In this document: piece after piece, positions 22,757 through 31,463 of the stretch
How the letters are laid out: each line of letters opens with the position of its first letter
How positions within the stretch are numbered: the first letter of the stretch is position 1
Source: a virus
IMG/VR virus record: IMGVR_UViG_3300025274_000022
Span: 1-39,073 of that record
DNA: 39,073 bases
Strand: one strand, 5' to 3'
The notes under the pieces: model-generated
The model's input: only the letters and a program-made list of their open reading frames with translations
Told to the model about the DNA's origin: nothing
The model's database searches: none
Made by a program: the position numbers and the translations under genes

Positions 22757-24333
22757 AGTGTTGCTAGGCCTCCTTTTCTGAATGGACTTCTGTCCCATCC
22801 TGAATCACTTCGACTATATCCTGCTCCTGCTGTAGCACTACCTTCATGTCCCCCTGTGAAAGTTATTCCTCCACTTGGACTTTTTTTATATCCATAGTCT
22901 TTTAAGAGTTGATTTACATTTCCAACAGGTTTTCCTGCTTGTGCTCTGTTTAATATATTGATTCGTCTTTGCCCTAATCGTCTTGCGTCTCTTGCAGGTC
23001 CACTATAATATCCTCCGAGTGCATTCATTCTATTCAATTGAGCTGGGGTATAAGTTCGACCTCCTCCTAAGTTTACTGCTGCTGTAGCTGGTTTATAAAA
23101 TCTATTTCTTAATCTATTAATAAAGCTTTGTTGAGTAGGTCTTTTAATGGCATAGGATAATGCTTTTTCATCATCGTCGGTGTCGTCATATTTGAATGGT
23201 CGTTTATTATCTGTTGAATAGCTAAAGTCTTTCATTACGTTAGGATTAGAAGCTGTTAAGTGTCGTTTATCTGCGTCCGCTAACCATGCTTCATCGCTTA
23301 AACGATTAGGATACGTTCTCATTTGTCCCATCATAGTATCTTCATGAGGATTGACGCCGAAGCCAAGTGCTTTTTTACTTTCGCTAGTTAGGCCTGACCA
23401 ACCAATTTTTTCATGGCCGTAGGGGGTATAACTTAAATCTGCTGCAATTAAGCCAGAATCTCTTAAAAACTTTTCAGCTTCTCCAGGATTATATTTTGCT
23501 CCTGTAAAGCTGTCAGATACTTCTAGTGCTTTGTTAAAAGCTTCTTTTCTTTCAGGAGACCGTGGAGGAAGATTTTGATATGTTGCTTGCAAGTCCGCTA
23601 AATTTGTTCTCCAATCTGTTGTTCCTCCATATATAAGATCATGCATACGATTCCATTGCTCTTCTCCTTCGTACTCTCCTGGGAGACCTGGAATTTTATC
23701 TTGGAGAAATTTAGGTAATCTAACACTCCCTAACAGTGCAGCTCGCTTACCTCCTTCTTTTCCTACTCCTGGTACATTTATTAATTCATCACGAGGTTTA
23801 TATGTCATACCCAAGTGACTCATTTCATGACCAAAAGTCTGTCCAAATTGAAGTTTTTCTTCCTCAGTAGCGGCACCTGATTTAATTTTATTAAGCATAT
23901 CATTTTTAAAACCTGCGGAAGTCTTTGTTCCCATTAAACCCGCCCCACCATAAGTAACTGATGGATCGTCTGCGAAACTTCCAAAAAAATTACCAGCTGG
24001 AATAGACCAGTTTTGAAGAACTTGAGAACCTAGGCTATAAGGATCCCACGCTTCAAGACCTCGATTAAAGATGGGACTATCTTCATAAGTAAGATTATTT
24101 TGTTTTGCTATATCTTGATACCGATTCAATATATTCTGTTTGTATGCATTTGGATCGTTTATATCACTACCTAGAATATTCAGTGGATATATACTTCCAT
24201 TCGCAAAAGGAATTCTTGTTATACCTCCTGTATCTTTCTTCACCCGACCACCATATTTATCACTCCAGTCACGAGCAATCTCTGGCTCGTTGGCCCATAG
24301 GTATCGTCTTTGTTTTTCTGATTTAAAAGGCAT
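22744..24333 (-). CDS. Virion protein with HExxH metallopeptidase motif
   Basis: A 529-aa protein. It opens PFKSEKQRRYLWANEPEIAR, a motif I recall from marine phage structural proteins, and includes GGRVKKDTGG near 28. Residues 162-175 read QFGQTFGHEMSHLG: H169-E170-x-x-H173 is the zincin signature. A later EEQWNRMHDLIYGG could supply a third zinc ligand (Glu or His). The C-terminus is Gly/Arg-rich (FRKGGLATLW). If active, it could mature virion proteins, open the cell wall on entry, or degrade a host protein after ejection. The motif alone is not proof; position next to the gp10-like tail gene suggests a virion-borne protease. Confidence 0.65.
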   Translation of the reverse strand: MPFKSEKQRRYLWANEPEIARDWSDKYGGRVKKDTGGITRIPFANGSIYPLNILGSDINDPNAYKQNILNRYQDIAKQNNLTYEDSPIFNRGLEAWDPYSLGSQVLQNWSIPAGNFFGSFADDPSVTYGGAGLMGTKTSAGFKNDMLNKIKSGAATEEEKLQFGQTFGHEMSHLGMTYKPRDELINVPGVGKEGGKRAALLGSVRLPKFLQDKIPGLPGEYEGEEQWNRMHDLIYGGTTDWRTNLADLQATYQNLPPRSPERKEAFNKALEVSDSFTGAKYNPGEAEKFLRDSGLIAADLSYTPYGHEKIGWSGLTSESKKALGFGVNPHEDTMMGQMRTYPNRLSDEAWLADADKRHLTASNPNVMKDFSYSTDNKRPFKYDDTDDDEKALSYAIKRPTQQSFINRLRNRFYKPATAAVNLGGGRTYTPAQLNRMNALGGYYSGPARDARRLGQRRINILNRAQAGKPVGNVNQLLKDYGYKKSPSGGITFTGGHEGSATAGAGYSRSDSGWDRSPFRKGGLATLWQR

Positions 24334-26495
24334 TATCTTCTTCCGCTCGCTTGTACGTCCAGCCTGAAGGTTCCAATCTTCCAGTCCTGGGAAACTCCCG
24401 TATTCTCAACTTTAAGGGCTACGGATCGTGCTCGAGCTCTGGTATCTACTTTCGTGGTTGAAGAACTAATGGTAAACGGTCCAAGAGACGAACCTGTTTG
24501 TGATTCATTGGGATAATTTCTTAAATTTAAAGTGACCTGAGTGTTTCCCGTTTGCGTTAGGAAATCGGGAATGAACCGTTTAATGCTCATTAGAAACTCA
24601 CCGTCGCCTCTGAAGGTGACACCTTGTCGTTCATCCTGGGTAATATCATAATCACCCGATTCAATATTAGCAGCAATAGCGGACGTTACCCCTCGTTTGA
24701 CTTGATCGTTTCCTGTTTCCTGCTCGTAAAAAGTTGTAATGCCATCCGTGTTCCCTACGACATCGTAAGAAGTATCGGTATCAGCATCATAATGCGTTGC
24801 ATAAGGCTTGCCGAAGACAGCCGAATCGGACCAGGTCGTTCGGTTTAAACTTCCTGTGGTCCAGATAGGACGTTGCGGGGAGGAATCAATATAGTTATAT
24901 GTAACCATTCGGTCAATGACATTTGAGCCATTAGTACAATAAAACCAGATGACTTCTCCAAAAAGATTATTCAAACCGGCATTAATAAGTTGGTTGGACG
25001 TAGTATTAATATCATCGTAAACATAGTCTTCCACCAGACAGATCATAGATTCCAGTTTACCCGTGTACCTGAAGAAACCATTTTCCGACATCCAGTAAGC
25101 CGAACCATCGACTTCCAAAGCAGCGTTCATACCGATAAGTCCGCAATTCGTTCCTACCTGTTCGAAAGCAAACGTAAAAGGTTGACCCACAAATCTCATG
25201 ATAAAGAGTGCGGTATCGGTCCAGATATAAATTGCATTACGACCTCTTAAACTTCCCATGATTTTTGATCCATCGGCGAGTCTTTGTGTACCCGCGGTGT
25301 TGATTGCCGTTGGAGCATAGGTATTCAGATCTTCCTGATCGGACCATCGAATATACATATCATCCTGGGTTGATGATGTTCCAATCGTTGTCTCTGTACC
25401 TAAAAAGACAATGTGTCTATCGGGTGCTGAAATAAGCATATCACGTGAAGCCGTGGGGGCTCCTGAAAGAATAGTAGCACGTATCGCAGTGGCGTTTGTT
25501 GTTGCTGAATCCCATTCAAAACATTCAGCGTTATAAATTAAAGCAATCAGTTTAGTTCCGTAATTATCCAAGGACCAAAGTCCAGGTTCAAAGACTTTAT
25601 CTCCTGAAGCCGCTTGACCCCATCCTACATAGTCGGTTGCATTACTCACTGTCGCTCCATCTGCATGAATGGCGACACTCGTGCCTTGGGTAGCTCGTGT
25701 AACGCCTGTTAAAGTATTGGTGCTAATTCCTGTATAACTAATAAGTTCAGTACCTACTAAAATATAAGAGGTTCCAGACGTTGGAAAAGCCGAGGCATCC
25801 GTTAATACCACGGTCGTATCGCTAGCATCCGCGGTCAAAGCTCCATTTAAGGTAGTCGTAGCTTCACCGGCCACTTCACCACTCCATTGGCCAATACCCC
25901 AGCCGTAAGCCCCGAGTTGTTGTGCGGGTCCTACGGGATAATAATGTTGAACTCGAATACCCCCCGATAAAGTGGCACCCGATCCTGTTTCAGTTGAAGA
26001 CATCGTGATGGTAAGTTGAGTAGAACTATCGATACTGGTTACCATAAATTTGATGTCATTAAAGTCGGCCGCCACATAATTGGAGTTCGTAATGGTCGTA
26101 AAACTGTCGAGATAGATAATATCACCAGCACTAATATTATGAGAACTACCAAAAGTTATTTTAACTGCAGCCGATCCATTGGTTGTGGTAAACGTATTAG
26201 TTAAGGTGCTGGTAGTTTTAATAGGATGAATGTCGTAGAAAATACCCCCTGAATAAACATAGAGAATACGATTAGTGCCAAGGGCTGCGTACTTGGTTCC
26301 TGCATCATCAATAAAATGGTGTTGAGCACGGGTAACTCCCGTTAAAGAACTCTCTCCCAGTTCTGACCAACCCCCTATTTTTTCAGGTGTTTCATAACGA
26401 AAACGTACATAATCGCCCCCAATCCATTGCCCTTCAGCAGTGGTGGCGGTTATTTGTTTATTGAATCCAGGTAAAAAATTTATCTTTTGTAGCAT
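24333..26495 (-). CDS. Tail protein, P22 gp10-like DNA stabilisation family
   Basis: A 720-aa protein. The start (FLPGFNKQITATTAEGQWIG, then DYVRFRYETPEKIGGW) matches the packaged-DNA stabilisation/tail hub family of P22 gp10, which is 472 aa. The extra length comes partly from two inserted beta modules: one at about 100-178 (GSAAVKITFGSSHNISAGD ... SIDSSTQLTITMSS) and one at about 215-287 (TTVVLTDASAFPTSGT ... TLTGVTRATQGT). The rest is a WD-like beta-rich body. It closes the portal channel and joins the tail hub. Its stop overlaps the next start. Confidence 0.85.
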   Translation of the reverse strand: MLQKINFLPGFNKQITATTAEGQWIGGDYVRFRYETPEKIGGWSELGESSLTGVTRAQHHFIDDAGTKYAALGTNRILYVYSGGIFYDIHPIKTTSTLTNTFTTTNGSAAVKITFGSSHNISAGDIIYLDSFTTITNSNYVAADFNDIKFMVTSIDSSTQLTITMSSTETGSGATLSGGIRVQHYYPVGPAQQLGAYGWGIGQWSGEVAGEATTTLNGALTADASDTTVVLTDASAFPTSGTSYILVGTELISYTGISTNTLTGVTRATQGTSVAIHADGATVSNATDYVGWGQAASGDKVFEPGLWSLDNYGTKLIALIYNAECFEWDSATTNATAIRATILSGAPTASRDMLISAPDRHIVFLGTETTIGTSSTQDDMYIRWSDQEDLNTYAPTAINTAGTQRLADGSKIMGSLRGRNAIYIWTDTALFIMRFVGQPFTFAFEQVGTNCGLIGMNAALEVDGSAYWMSENGFFRYTGKLESMICLVEDYVYDDINTTSNQLINAGLNNLFGEVIWFYCTNGSNVIDRMVTYNYIDSSPQRPIWTTGSLNRTTWSDSAVFGKPYATHYDADTDTSYDVVGNTDGITTFYEQETGNDQVKRGVTSAIAANIESGDYDITQDERQGVTFRGDGEFLMSIKRFIPDFLTQTGNTQVTLNLRNYPNESQTGSSLGPFTISSSTTKVDTRARARSVALKVENTGVSQDWKIGTFRLDVQASGRR

Positions 26496-26544
26496 AGAAA
26501 ATTCCGTTTCTATTACAAATATACTAGATTTTAGTGTAGATCAA

Positions 26545-27189
26545 CTACTTAGGAATACCCAGCATTGGGCGTTTATCAAAAAGGTTTGTTTTAGCAAAGG
26601 GTCCATTTGCATGATTATAATGCAGAAAGACTTGAGAACAAACCGTTCCTTGGAAAGGTTCTCGCCAATGCTCTAGTTCGCAACCAGAATAAATCAGCAT
26701 GTCTCCTACTTTTAAATCGACTCGCACTCCTTTAGGAGCTCCGGGTTTAATGGTTTGTTTATATTCATCGATAACAAAGTTAGCTCCAGTAGGATCTAAA
26801 AAGATAGGCCATTCATCTCCCCCTAAATGGAGAGTGGTAGAAATTTCACAACTCGGTCGATCCTTATGTCGTCTTAAAATATTTCCTTTTTCATAGAGGC
26901 GTGTGTAAGTATAAGTAGGAACTAATTCCATTCCTGTTTTCTCTTTCATGACAGGAATCATATACATAAGTAAAGTCTCCATGACCCAGTCTGCATATTT
27001 GGTATAGCAACCTGGAACCTGTGTATCATCACGTCTTCCAATAAAAGGATTAAGAGGATTCACTTTATTATTTTTCATCATAAAATCTACAGCGTCTCGT
27101 TGTAGCATCATATAATTAAAGATAAAGTTAGCGAGCTCTTTGGAAAGAGCTTGTCGAATCACTTGGTATTTTTTGGTTTTAAAACTCAC
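26545..27189 (-). CDS. 2OG-Fe(II) oxygenase 1 (HxD type)
   Basis: A 214-aa dioxygenase with Fe ligands H108-K-D110 (LRRHKDRPSCEIS) and distal H174 (CELEHWREPF). GDMLIYSG before the last His is typical of phage 2-oxoglutarate/Fe(II) oxygenases. IKPGAPKGVRVDLKVGD marks the double-stranded beta-helix edge. It is fifth and last in a five-gene oxygenase cassette, with a GTG start overlapping the preceding stop by 4 nt. It should couple oxidation of 2-oxoglutarate to hydroxylation of an unknown protein, nucleic acid or small-molecule substrate. A 50-nt gap follows before the gp10-like gene. Confidence 0.88.
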   Translation of the reverse strand: MSFKTKKYQVIRQALSKELANFIFNYMMLQRDAVDFMMKNNKVNPLNPFIGRRDDTQVPGCYTKYADWVMETLLMYMIPVMKEKTGMELVPTYTYTRLYEKGNILRRHKDRPSCEISTTLHLGGDEWPIFLDPTGANFVIDEYKQTIKPGAPKGVRVDLKVGDMLIYSGCELEHWREPFQGTVCSQVFLHYNHANGPFAKTNLFDKRPMLGIPK

Positions 27190-27803
27190 CCTACTTTTCC
27201 TTCTTCATTGACTTGAATAAAATTAAAAGAGACAGAAACCCTCCATCCTTTTTCTCCTTTTTCTTGGGATTCATTTATTTCTACACCATGATGGAGCCAT
27301 GCAGGAAACATAATCATCTGGCCTTCTATAGCAGGATAAACGACGACCCGCCATAAAGCTCTGGGTAAATCTTCTACTCTTCGAGGGAGTATAATATTAG
27401 GTCCAGGTCTCGGGTCTTCCACAAATAGACGTCCTGAATTTTTAGGAACTTTTATATAATACACACCGGACCATTGAGAATTAGGATGGATGTGTTGTTT
27501 ATTATAGGCGCCTGGGTAATTAATATTAGCCCACATATTGCCTAAACCTGGTTTAGGGGCCATTCCATAATCCTTATAAACTTCTTCTTGCATGGCAAAA
27601 AGTTCATCAAGCAAGGGTTGGTATTCTGCTTTATTATTCATATTAGTGGGACTATGCCAGCCCCCGCCTGCATTGGTTTTCGTTTCGCTTTTAGATTTTT
27701 TACTCCAGGCTTTAATATGTTTAAATAAATATGGATTTAATTTTTTAGAATCTTTCACCATCTTCATATAAATGGGAGTAGGAAACAGAATTTCTCGGTT
27801 CAT
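27186..27803 (-). CDS. 2OG-Fe(II) oxygenase 2 (TIGR02466-like)
   Basis: A 205-aa protein of the putative 2OG-Fe(II) oxygenase family TIGR02466. Candidate Fe ligands are H104-I-H106 and H172 (AWLHHGVE), with R188 (WRVSVSFN) for 2-oxoglutarate. The usual HxD is HxH here, as I recall for the family. SGVYYIKVP, EDPRPGPN and GWRVSVSFNFIQ are shared closely with oxygenase 5 at 29037, so the two are paralogs. It overlaps both neighbours by 4 nt. Substrate unknown. Confidence 0.88.
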   Translation of the reverse strand: MNREILFPTPIYMKMVKDSKKLNPYLFKHIKAWSKKSKSETKTNAGGGWHSPTNMNNKAEYQPLLDELFAMQEEVYKDYGMAPKPGLGNMWANINYPGAYNKQHIHPNSQWSGVYYIKVPKNSGRLFVEDPRPGPNIILPRRVEDLPRALWRVVVYPAIEGQMIMFPAWLHHGVEINESQEKGEKGWRVSVSFNFIQVNEEGKVG

Positions 27804-28384
27804 TTAAATGGAGGTCCTCCAAACCACATTACTAAAGACTGTCTAACCCCTTTTTTAACTTTTGCCACACGGTGACGAATCAGGCTATTAAAAAAAATGG
27901 CTTGACCTTGCATCAATTGAGGGGGTTTATTACCTTCACTCATAAATTCTAAATCCCCTCCTTCAAATTCATTTTGAGGAGATAGTAGAATCGTCATGGA
28001 TATTTTTCTAACGGGAGGTTCATAGTGACAGTTTACATCACCATCCATATGCCAGTCATAAAATCCTCCTTTTGGATATTCAGTAAATTGGGCAGGCTCA
28101 GTAAGAGTCATTCCTTCATAACCAAAATGATTACGGTTAGCCTGCTGCATACTTCCTTCAACAATTTTATACATATCCGGCATCACCTTAAACGGAATCC
28201 AGCTGATAGTGGTAATACGCATTTTAGTATCGTGCTTTCCACCGGCCTTATCTTTATGTCCTACTTTAGCTTTCTCGGCTTTTTGTTGATGACCAATATT
28301 TATAATATCCTGACATTGTGCAGGGGTAAAAATAGGCCCCACCGTATTAGCCATTAAAGATTTCCATTTAGGTTCAAAGATCAT
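27800..28384 (-). CDS. 2OG-Fe(II) oxygenase 3 (prolyl 4-hydroxylase-like)
   Basis: A 194-aa protein with the P4Hc/PKHD pattern: H112-M-D114 (YDWHMDGDV), H171 (LIRHRVAKV) and R181 (RQSLVMWFGG) for the 2-oxoglutarate carboxylate, plus FEGGDLEF and GQAIFFNS, both characteristic. Closest by look to PKHD-type hydroxylases (YbiX/PiuC-like), shorter than the 225-aa bacterial proteins. It is the most canonical of the five. Prolyl or other side-chain hydroxylation of a virion protein is plausible but untested. Confidence 0.92.
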   Translation of the reverse strand: MIFEPKWKSLMANTVGPIFTPAQCQDIINIGHQQKAEKAKVGHKDKAGGKHDTKMRITTISWIPFKVMPDMYKIVEGSMQQANRNHFGYEGMTLTEPAQFTEYPKGGFYDWHMDGDVNCHYEPPVRKISMTILLSPQNEFEGGDLEFMSEGNKPPQLMQGQAIFFNSLIRHRVAKVKKGVRQSLVMWFGGPPFK

Positions 28385-29031
28385 TGAGCTGTCCTTGTTT
28401 GTACTGAATTATATTCAACATCAACATTACACACGAGCGTTCTTCTTTTGGCTTTTTTATTAGTCATCGGATAAACCACATGTCTCACGTCATAAGGGAA
28501 AACATAAAAATCTCCAATTTTCATTTTAGGAGAGTAGTCTGAAGTTACAAATTGTCCGGCTGCATTACCTAGAATTTGAAGCTGTCCATTCAGAGGTTGA
28601 TCGGGTCTAATAATTTCCGGGCCCATATCTTTAGGAAGTTTAAGAATCATTACAGAAGATAAACCTGTATAAAGTTTACCTTGATGAATGTGTACAGGAT
28701 TATAATCTCCTACTTTCATTTCATTAACCCAGATTGAATTAATATCCATGCGATACTCACCAATCTTATTCCAATCTAAATAATGTTTAAAAATAGAATA
28801 GAACCATTTTAAAATATCATCAGGAATATAACTATGTTGATGCATTTTTTCCGTGTTAGGCCCCGAAAAGAATAAAGAGACTTCATCCGGAATCTTTCCA
28901 GAAAGTTGCTTGGTGGCATTAGGCAAATGTTTCTTTTGGTTTTCGTAGAGTTCGTTGAGTCCAACAAACACTTCAAGAGGTACCTGGTATTTTAAAACCG
29001 ATTGACCTAAAAATATAAAATCATATTGCAT
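28381..29031 (-). CDS. 2OG-Fe(II) oxygenase 4 (HxH type)
   Basis: A 216-aa protein beginning MQYDFIFLGQSVLKYQVPLE. Candidate ligands, counted from this start, are H114-I-H116 (NPVHIHQGKLY) and H184 (DVRHVVYPM), with R196/R197 for 2-oxoglutarate. GDFYVFPYDVRHVVYP is the typical distal strand. An in-frame TTG at 29046 would add five residues, but ATG 29031 is more likely; neither has a clear ribosome site. The N-terminal 100 residues form a helical cap that differs from the other four, suggesting another substrate. Confidence 0.83.
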   Translation of the reverse strand: MQYDFIFLGQSVLKYQVPLEVFVGLNELYENQKKHLPNATKQLSGKIPDEVSLFFSGPNTEKMHQHSYIPDDILKWFYSIFKHYLDWNKIGEYRMDINSIWVNEMKVGDYNPVHIHQGKLYTGLSSVMILKLPKDMGPEIIRPDQPLNGQLQILGNAAGQFVTSDYSPKMKIGDFYVFPYDVRHVVYPMTNKKAKRRTLVCNVDVEYNSVQTRTAQ

Positions 29032-29036
29032 TTTAT

Positions 29037-29708
29037 TTATACCCAATTTGCCTGTGTAAAATTAAAGGCAACAGATATTCTCCAACCTTTTTCTCCTTTT
29101 AATTTTGATTTATTAATTCCAGCACCATGAGCAACCCATGAAGGAAAGAAGATAGCCATTCCTTCTTTAGGGGGATAGGGTACCACTCTCCAAAGTTCTC
29201 GTGGAAGATTGTGTACAATTCTAGGTGCAATTAAATTAGGACCTGGTCGAGGATCTTCTACCCAAATACAACATTCGGGATCATCTACGGGAACTCTAAC
29301 ATAATAAACCCCCGACATTGTTGAATTAGCATGAGTATGGTGGGTATTAAATCCTCCTGGATAATTAATATTAGTCCATATGGTACTAAGTTCGACTTTA
29401 GGTTGATAACCCAGGTCTTTAAAAATGTGGTCGACCATAATATACAGCTGATTAATTAATGGTTGAAATGCGGGTCGCACATCGGTACTGCTACGCCAAG
29501 CATTAATATTGGAATAAATTAAGGGGGAGCTATGGTCATTTTTAATGTGAGTTTTTTCAATACCCTCTGGATCTTCTTTCTTCCATGCCTTAATATCTTT
29601 TAAAAGTTTCTTGTTTAATTCTTCTGTCTTTTGAAGTTCCTTTATATAAATAGGAGTGGGAAATAAAATCTCACGTTTAAGCCCTGGAAATTTAGTATCT
29701 TTCATCAT
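29037..29708 (-). CDS. 2OG-Fe(II) oxygenase 5 (TIGR02466-like, paralog of oxygenase 2)
   Basis: A 223-aa protein. Candidate ligands are H124-T-H126 (HHTHANSTMSGVYYV) and H194 (SWVAHGAGI), with R210 (GWRISVAFNF). EDPRPGPNLIAPR and LPRELWRVVPYP align almost residue for residue with oxygenase 2, so the pair arose by duplication and then diverged at the N-terminus. It is the first gene of the cassette, starting 17 nt after the coiled-coil gene. Its substrate is unknown. Confidence 0.88.
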   Translation of the reverse strand: MMKDTKFPGLKREILFPTPIYIKELQKTEELNKKLLKDIKAWKKEDPEGIEKTHIKNDHSSPLIYSNINAWRSSTDVRPAFQPLINQLYIMVDHIFKDLGYQPKVELSTIWTNINYPGGFNTHHTHANSTMSGVYYVRVPVDDPECCIWVEDPRPGPNLIAPRIVHNLPRELWRVVPYPPKEGMAIFFPSWVAHGAGINKSKLKGEKGWRISVAFNFTQANWV

Positions 29709-29725
29709 GTTAATGATGATCTTTC

Positions 29726-30409
29726 TTAATAAGTTTTTTGTTTCTTAGAAATACGTTTTCGATTGGCACCATCATACTTTAGTTCTCCTGATTTTCTTAC
29801 CCGTTTTAACGTTTCCAATTGTCCTAGAACATTGAAAATTTCAGGCTGTGAAGAACCTGCAGTCAAGGTTGACTTCCTCTGTTCCAGTTGATGCATGTAC
29901 GATTCGGCTTGATGGGTATTAACGTCTCGATCATCAAACTTGCCATCGTGAAATTCTTTCTTGAGTTTAGACCAGCTTGAAATTTCTCTCATTCTAGCTT
30001 TGGCTACCAGTTCCATACTTGCTCGGCCATAAAGTTTTTCTTCCAATTCAATTTGTTTAAGTTCTTTTTCTAAAGAGTCCTTTTCTTTTTTAATATCTCT
30101 TTGGGTCTTTTTAATTTCAATATCATTCTTTCGGTACTCAAATGAAAGTTGCATCAGGTTTTCAAAATGAGTGTTTTGTTCCCGAACCGATTGCCAGTAT
30201 TTGGCAGCGTTCGTTCCATATTTATTATCGGAGAGAACCGAGAAACGCATTTCAGTTTCCGTTCTAAACATCTGTTTTTTGACCCAATTGTCCTGAAGTT
30301 CAGGAACCATCTTTTTAAATTCAGAGGCCTGAGATCTATCAAGTAAAACCATAAGGTGTTTGACTTCCTTATCAGCGTGCGGTTGAATATTTCTTCTGTC
30401 TTTATCCAT
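29726..30409 (-). CDS. Coiled-coil protein upstream of oxygenase cassette
   Basis: A 227-aa highly charged protein. Residues about 70-150 form a long coiled coil (KKTQRDIKKEKDSLEKELKQ, IELEEKLYGRASMELVAKAR). The ends are polar with Lys/Arg clusters (ANRKRISKKQKTY). AAGGAAAG lies just before the ATG. It may be a tail-fiber connector, scaffold or assembly factor. Its place directly ahead of five oxygenases makes it a candidate partner or substrate. No family recognised. Confidence 0.65.
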   Translation of the reverse strand: MDKDRRNIQPHADKEVKHLMVLLDRSQASEFKKMVPELQDNWVKKQMFRTETEMRFSVLSDNKYGTNAAKYWQSVREQNTHFENLMQLSFEYRKNDIEIKKTQRDIKKEKDSLEKELKQIELEEKLYGRASMELVAKARMREISSWSKLKKEFHDGKFDDRDVNTHQAESYMHQLEQRKSTLTAGSSQPEIFNVLGQLETLKRVRKSGELKYDGANRKRISKKQKTY

Positions 30410-30418
30410 TCTTTCCTT

Positions 30419-30446
30419 AATATAGTTGTTTTAAACTAAAGTTCAA
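30419..30446 (-). promoter_or_regulatory. Possible promoter before coiled-coil/oxygenase genes
   Basis: TTGAAC (30446-30441), 16 nt and TATATT (30424-30419) lie in the 40-nt gap before the coiled-coil gene. The predicted start would fall within the ribosome site, which argues against it unless translation is leaderless. Listed as weak support for separate control of the oxygenase cassette. Confidence 0.3.
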
Positions 30447-30449
30447 GCA

Positions 30450-31463
30450 TTATGAAGAAGTAAAAGTTTTAGTGGCATCGGGTGTAGAAAATTCTTCACA
30501 GACATTTGTTCCAGAACCAGCGCCGGACCTACTTGTCATTCCTCCTGCTACAAGAGCATTAATAGATGTTCCTCCACCTCCTGGCGCTTGACGAGCTGTT
30601 GAAAGATCCGCAATTTCAGTCCAAGTGGATCCGTCATAACTTTCCACAATGCCTGTAACAGCTTCACCTGCTCCTGAACCACCCATATATAGAGCAGCCG
30701 CTGGAGATGAAACAGCAGCCGCTGCTTGTGGTCTCCCAGTATTTAAATCTCCTACTTCTGTCCAAGAAGTTCCATCAAATGTTTCAACAAGAGCTACGGC
30801 AGGTTCACCCCCAATACACATAGCTGCTGTTTGAGTACCCCCTCCAAATCCACCAGCGTAGCGAGCTGTCTGAAGAGCATTTTCTTCTGTCCAAGACGTT
30901 CCATTCCATGATTCTGTTAGAGCTGTGCCTGTGGTTACACCACCGCCATAAGCCAAAGCTGCCGTTGAAGTACCTGCTCCTCCGAAATAAGTTCGAGCTG
31001 TATCAAGAGCAGTTATTTCTGTCCAAGTTGAACCATCATAAGTTTCAGCTGTCCCTACAATTCCGGGACTGGTAGCGTCTGTTCCACCAGCTACGAGCAT
31101 TGCAGTTTGAGTTCCGCTTGTTGATGGTGCCGCTCCTCTTCGAGCCGTATTCATATCAGTTACTTCTGTCCAAGTTGAACCATCATAAGTTTCTGTAGTA
31201 GCAACAGGAGTGTTCCAAGTACCTGGAGGAGGCATTTCACCCCCGCCTGCCATTATAAATGCTGTCTGTGTTCCTGCTCCCATCATAAGAGCTTTAAATT
31301 GATTTAGACTTCCTCCACTAGCCCACGCTGCTGTTCCTTGAGCTCCGTATCCTTTTAAAGTGTTGGCTGTTGTATTGTACCAAACTTGTCCTACGAGAGG
31401 ATTAGCTGGATCACCCGCAATAGTTTGTATTTCAACACCTTTAATTCCTATGTAAGTTGCCAT
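30450..31463 (-). CDS. Kelch-repeat tail fiber/adhesin 1
   Basis: A 337-aa protein. Residues 1-52 are an N-terminal module (GIKGVEIQTIAGDP, VGQVWYNTTANTLKGYG) shared with two other genes here. Six Kelch-like blades follow, each about 45-50 aa, with the cycle L-x-T-A-R, G-G-x-G-T-x-T-A-A, GG, E-T-Y-D-G-S-T-W-T-E. They should form a six-bladed beta-propeller. The end (ATKTFTSS) resembles the other copies. Such proteins are probably receptor-binding or virion-surface adhesins. The start overlaps the stop of the mini-paralog (TAATG). Ser/Thr/Gly-rich composition is like other fiber genes. Confidence 0.85.
   Translation of the reverse strand: MATYIGIKGVEIQTIAGDPANPLVGQVWYNTTANTLKGYGAQGTAAWASGGSLNQFKALMMGAGTQTAFIMAGGGEMPPPGTWNTPVATTETYDGSTWTEVTDMNTARRGAAPSTSGTQTAMLVAGGTDATSPGIVGTAETYDGSTWTEITALDTARTYFGGAGTSTAALAYGGGVTTGTALTESWNGTSWTEENALQTARYAGGFGGGTQTAAMCIGGEPAVALVETFDGTSWTEVGDLNTGRPQAAAAVSSPAAALYMGGSGAGEAVTGIVESYDGSTWTEIADLSTARQAPGGGGTSINALVAGGMTSRSGAGSGTNVCEEFSTPDATKTFTSS
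30759..30788. repeat. 30-bp identical repeat shared by the two Kelch genes (copy 1)
   Basis: The 30 bases at 30759-30788 in Kelch gene 1 are identical to 32261-32290 in Kelch gene 2. They encode the blade junction ETFDGTSWT in both. Similar but shorter identities recur at other blade junctions inside each gene. These are sites where blades could be swapped by homologous recombination. Confidence 0.85.
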
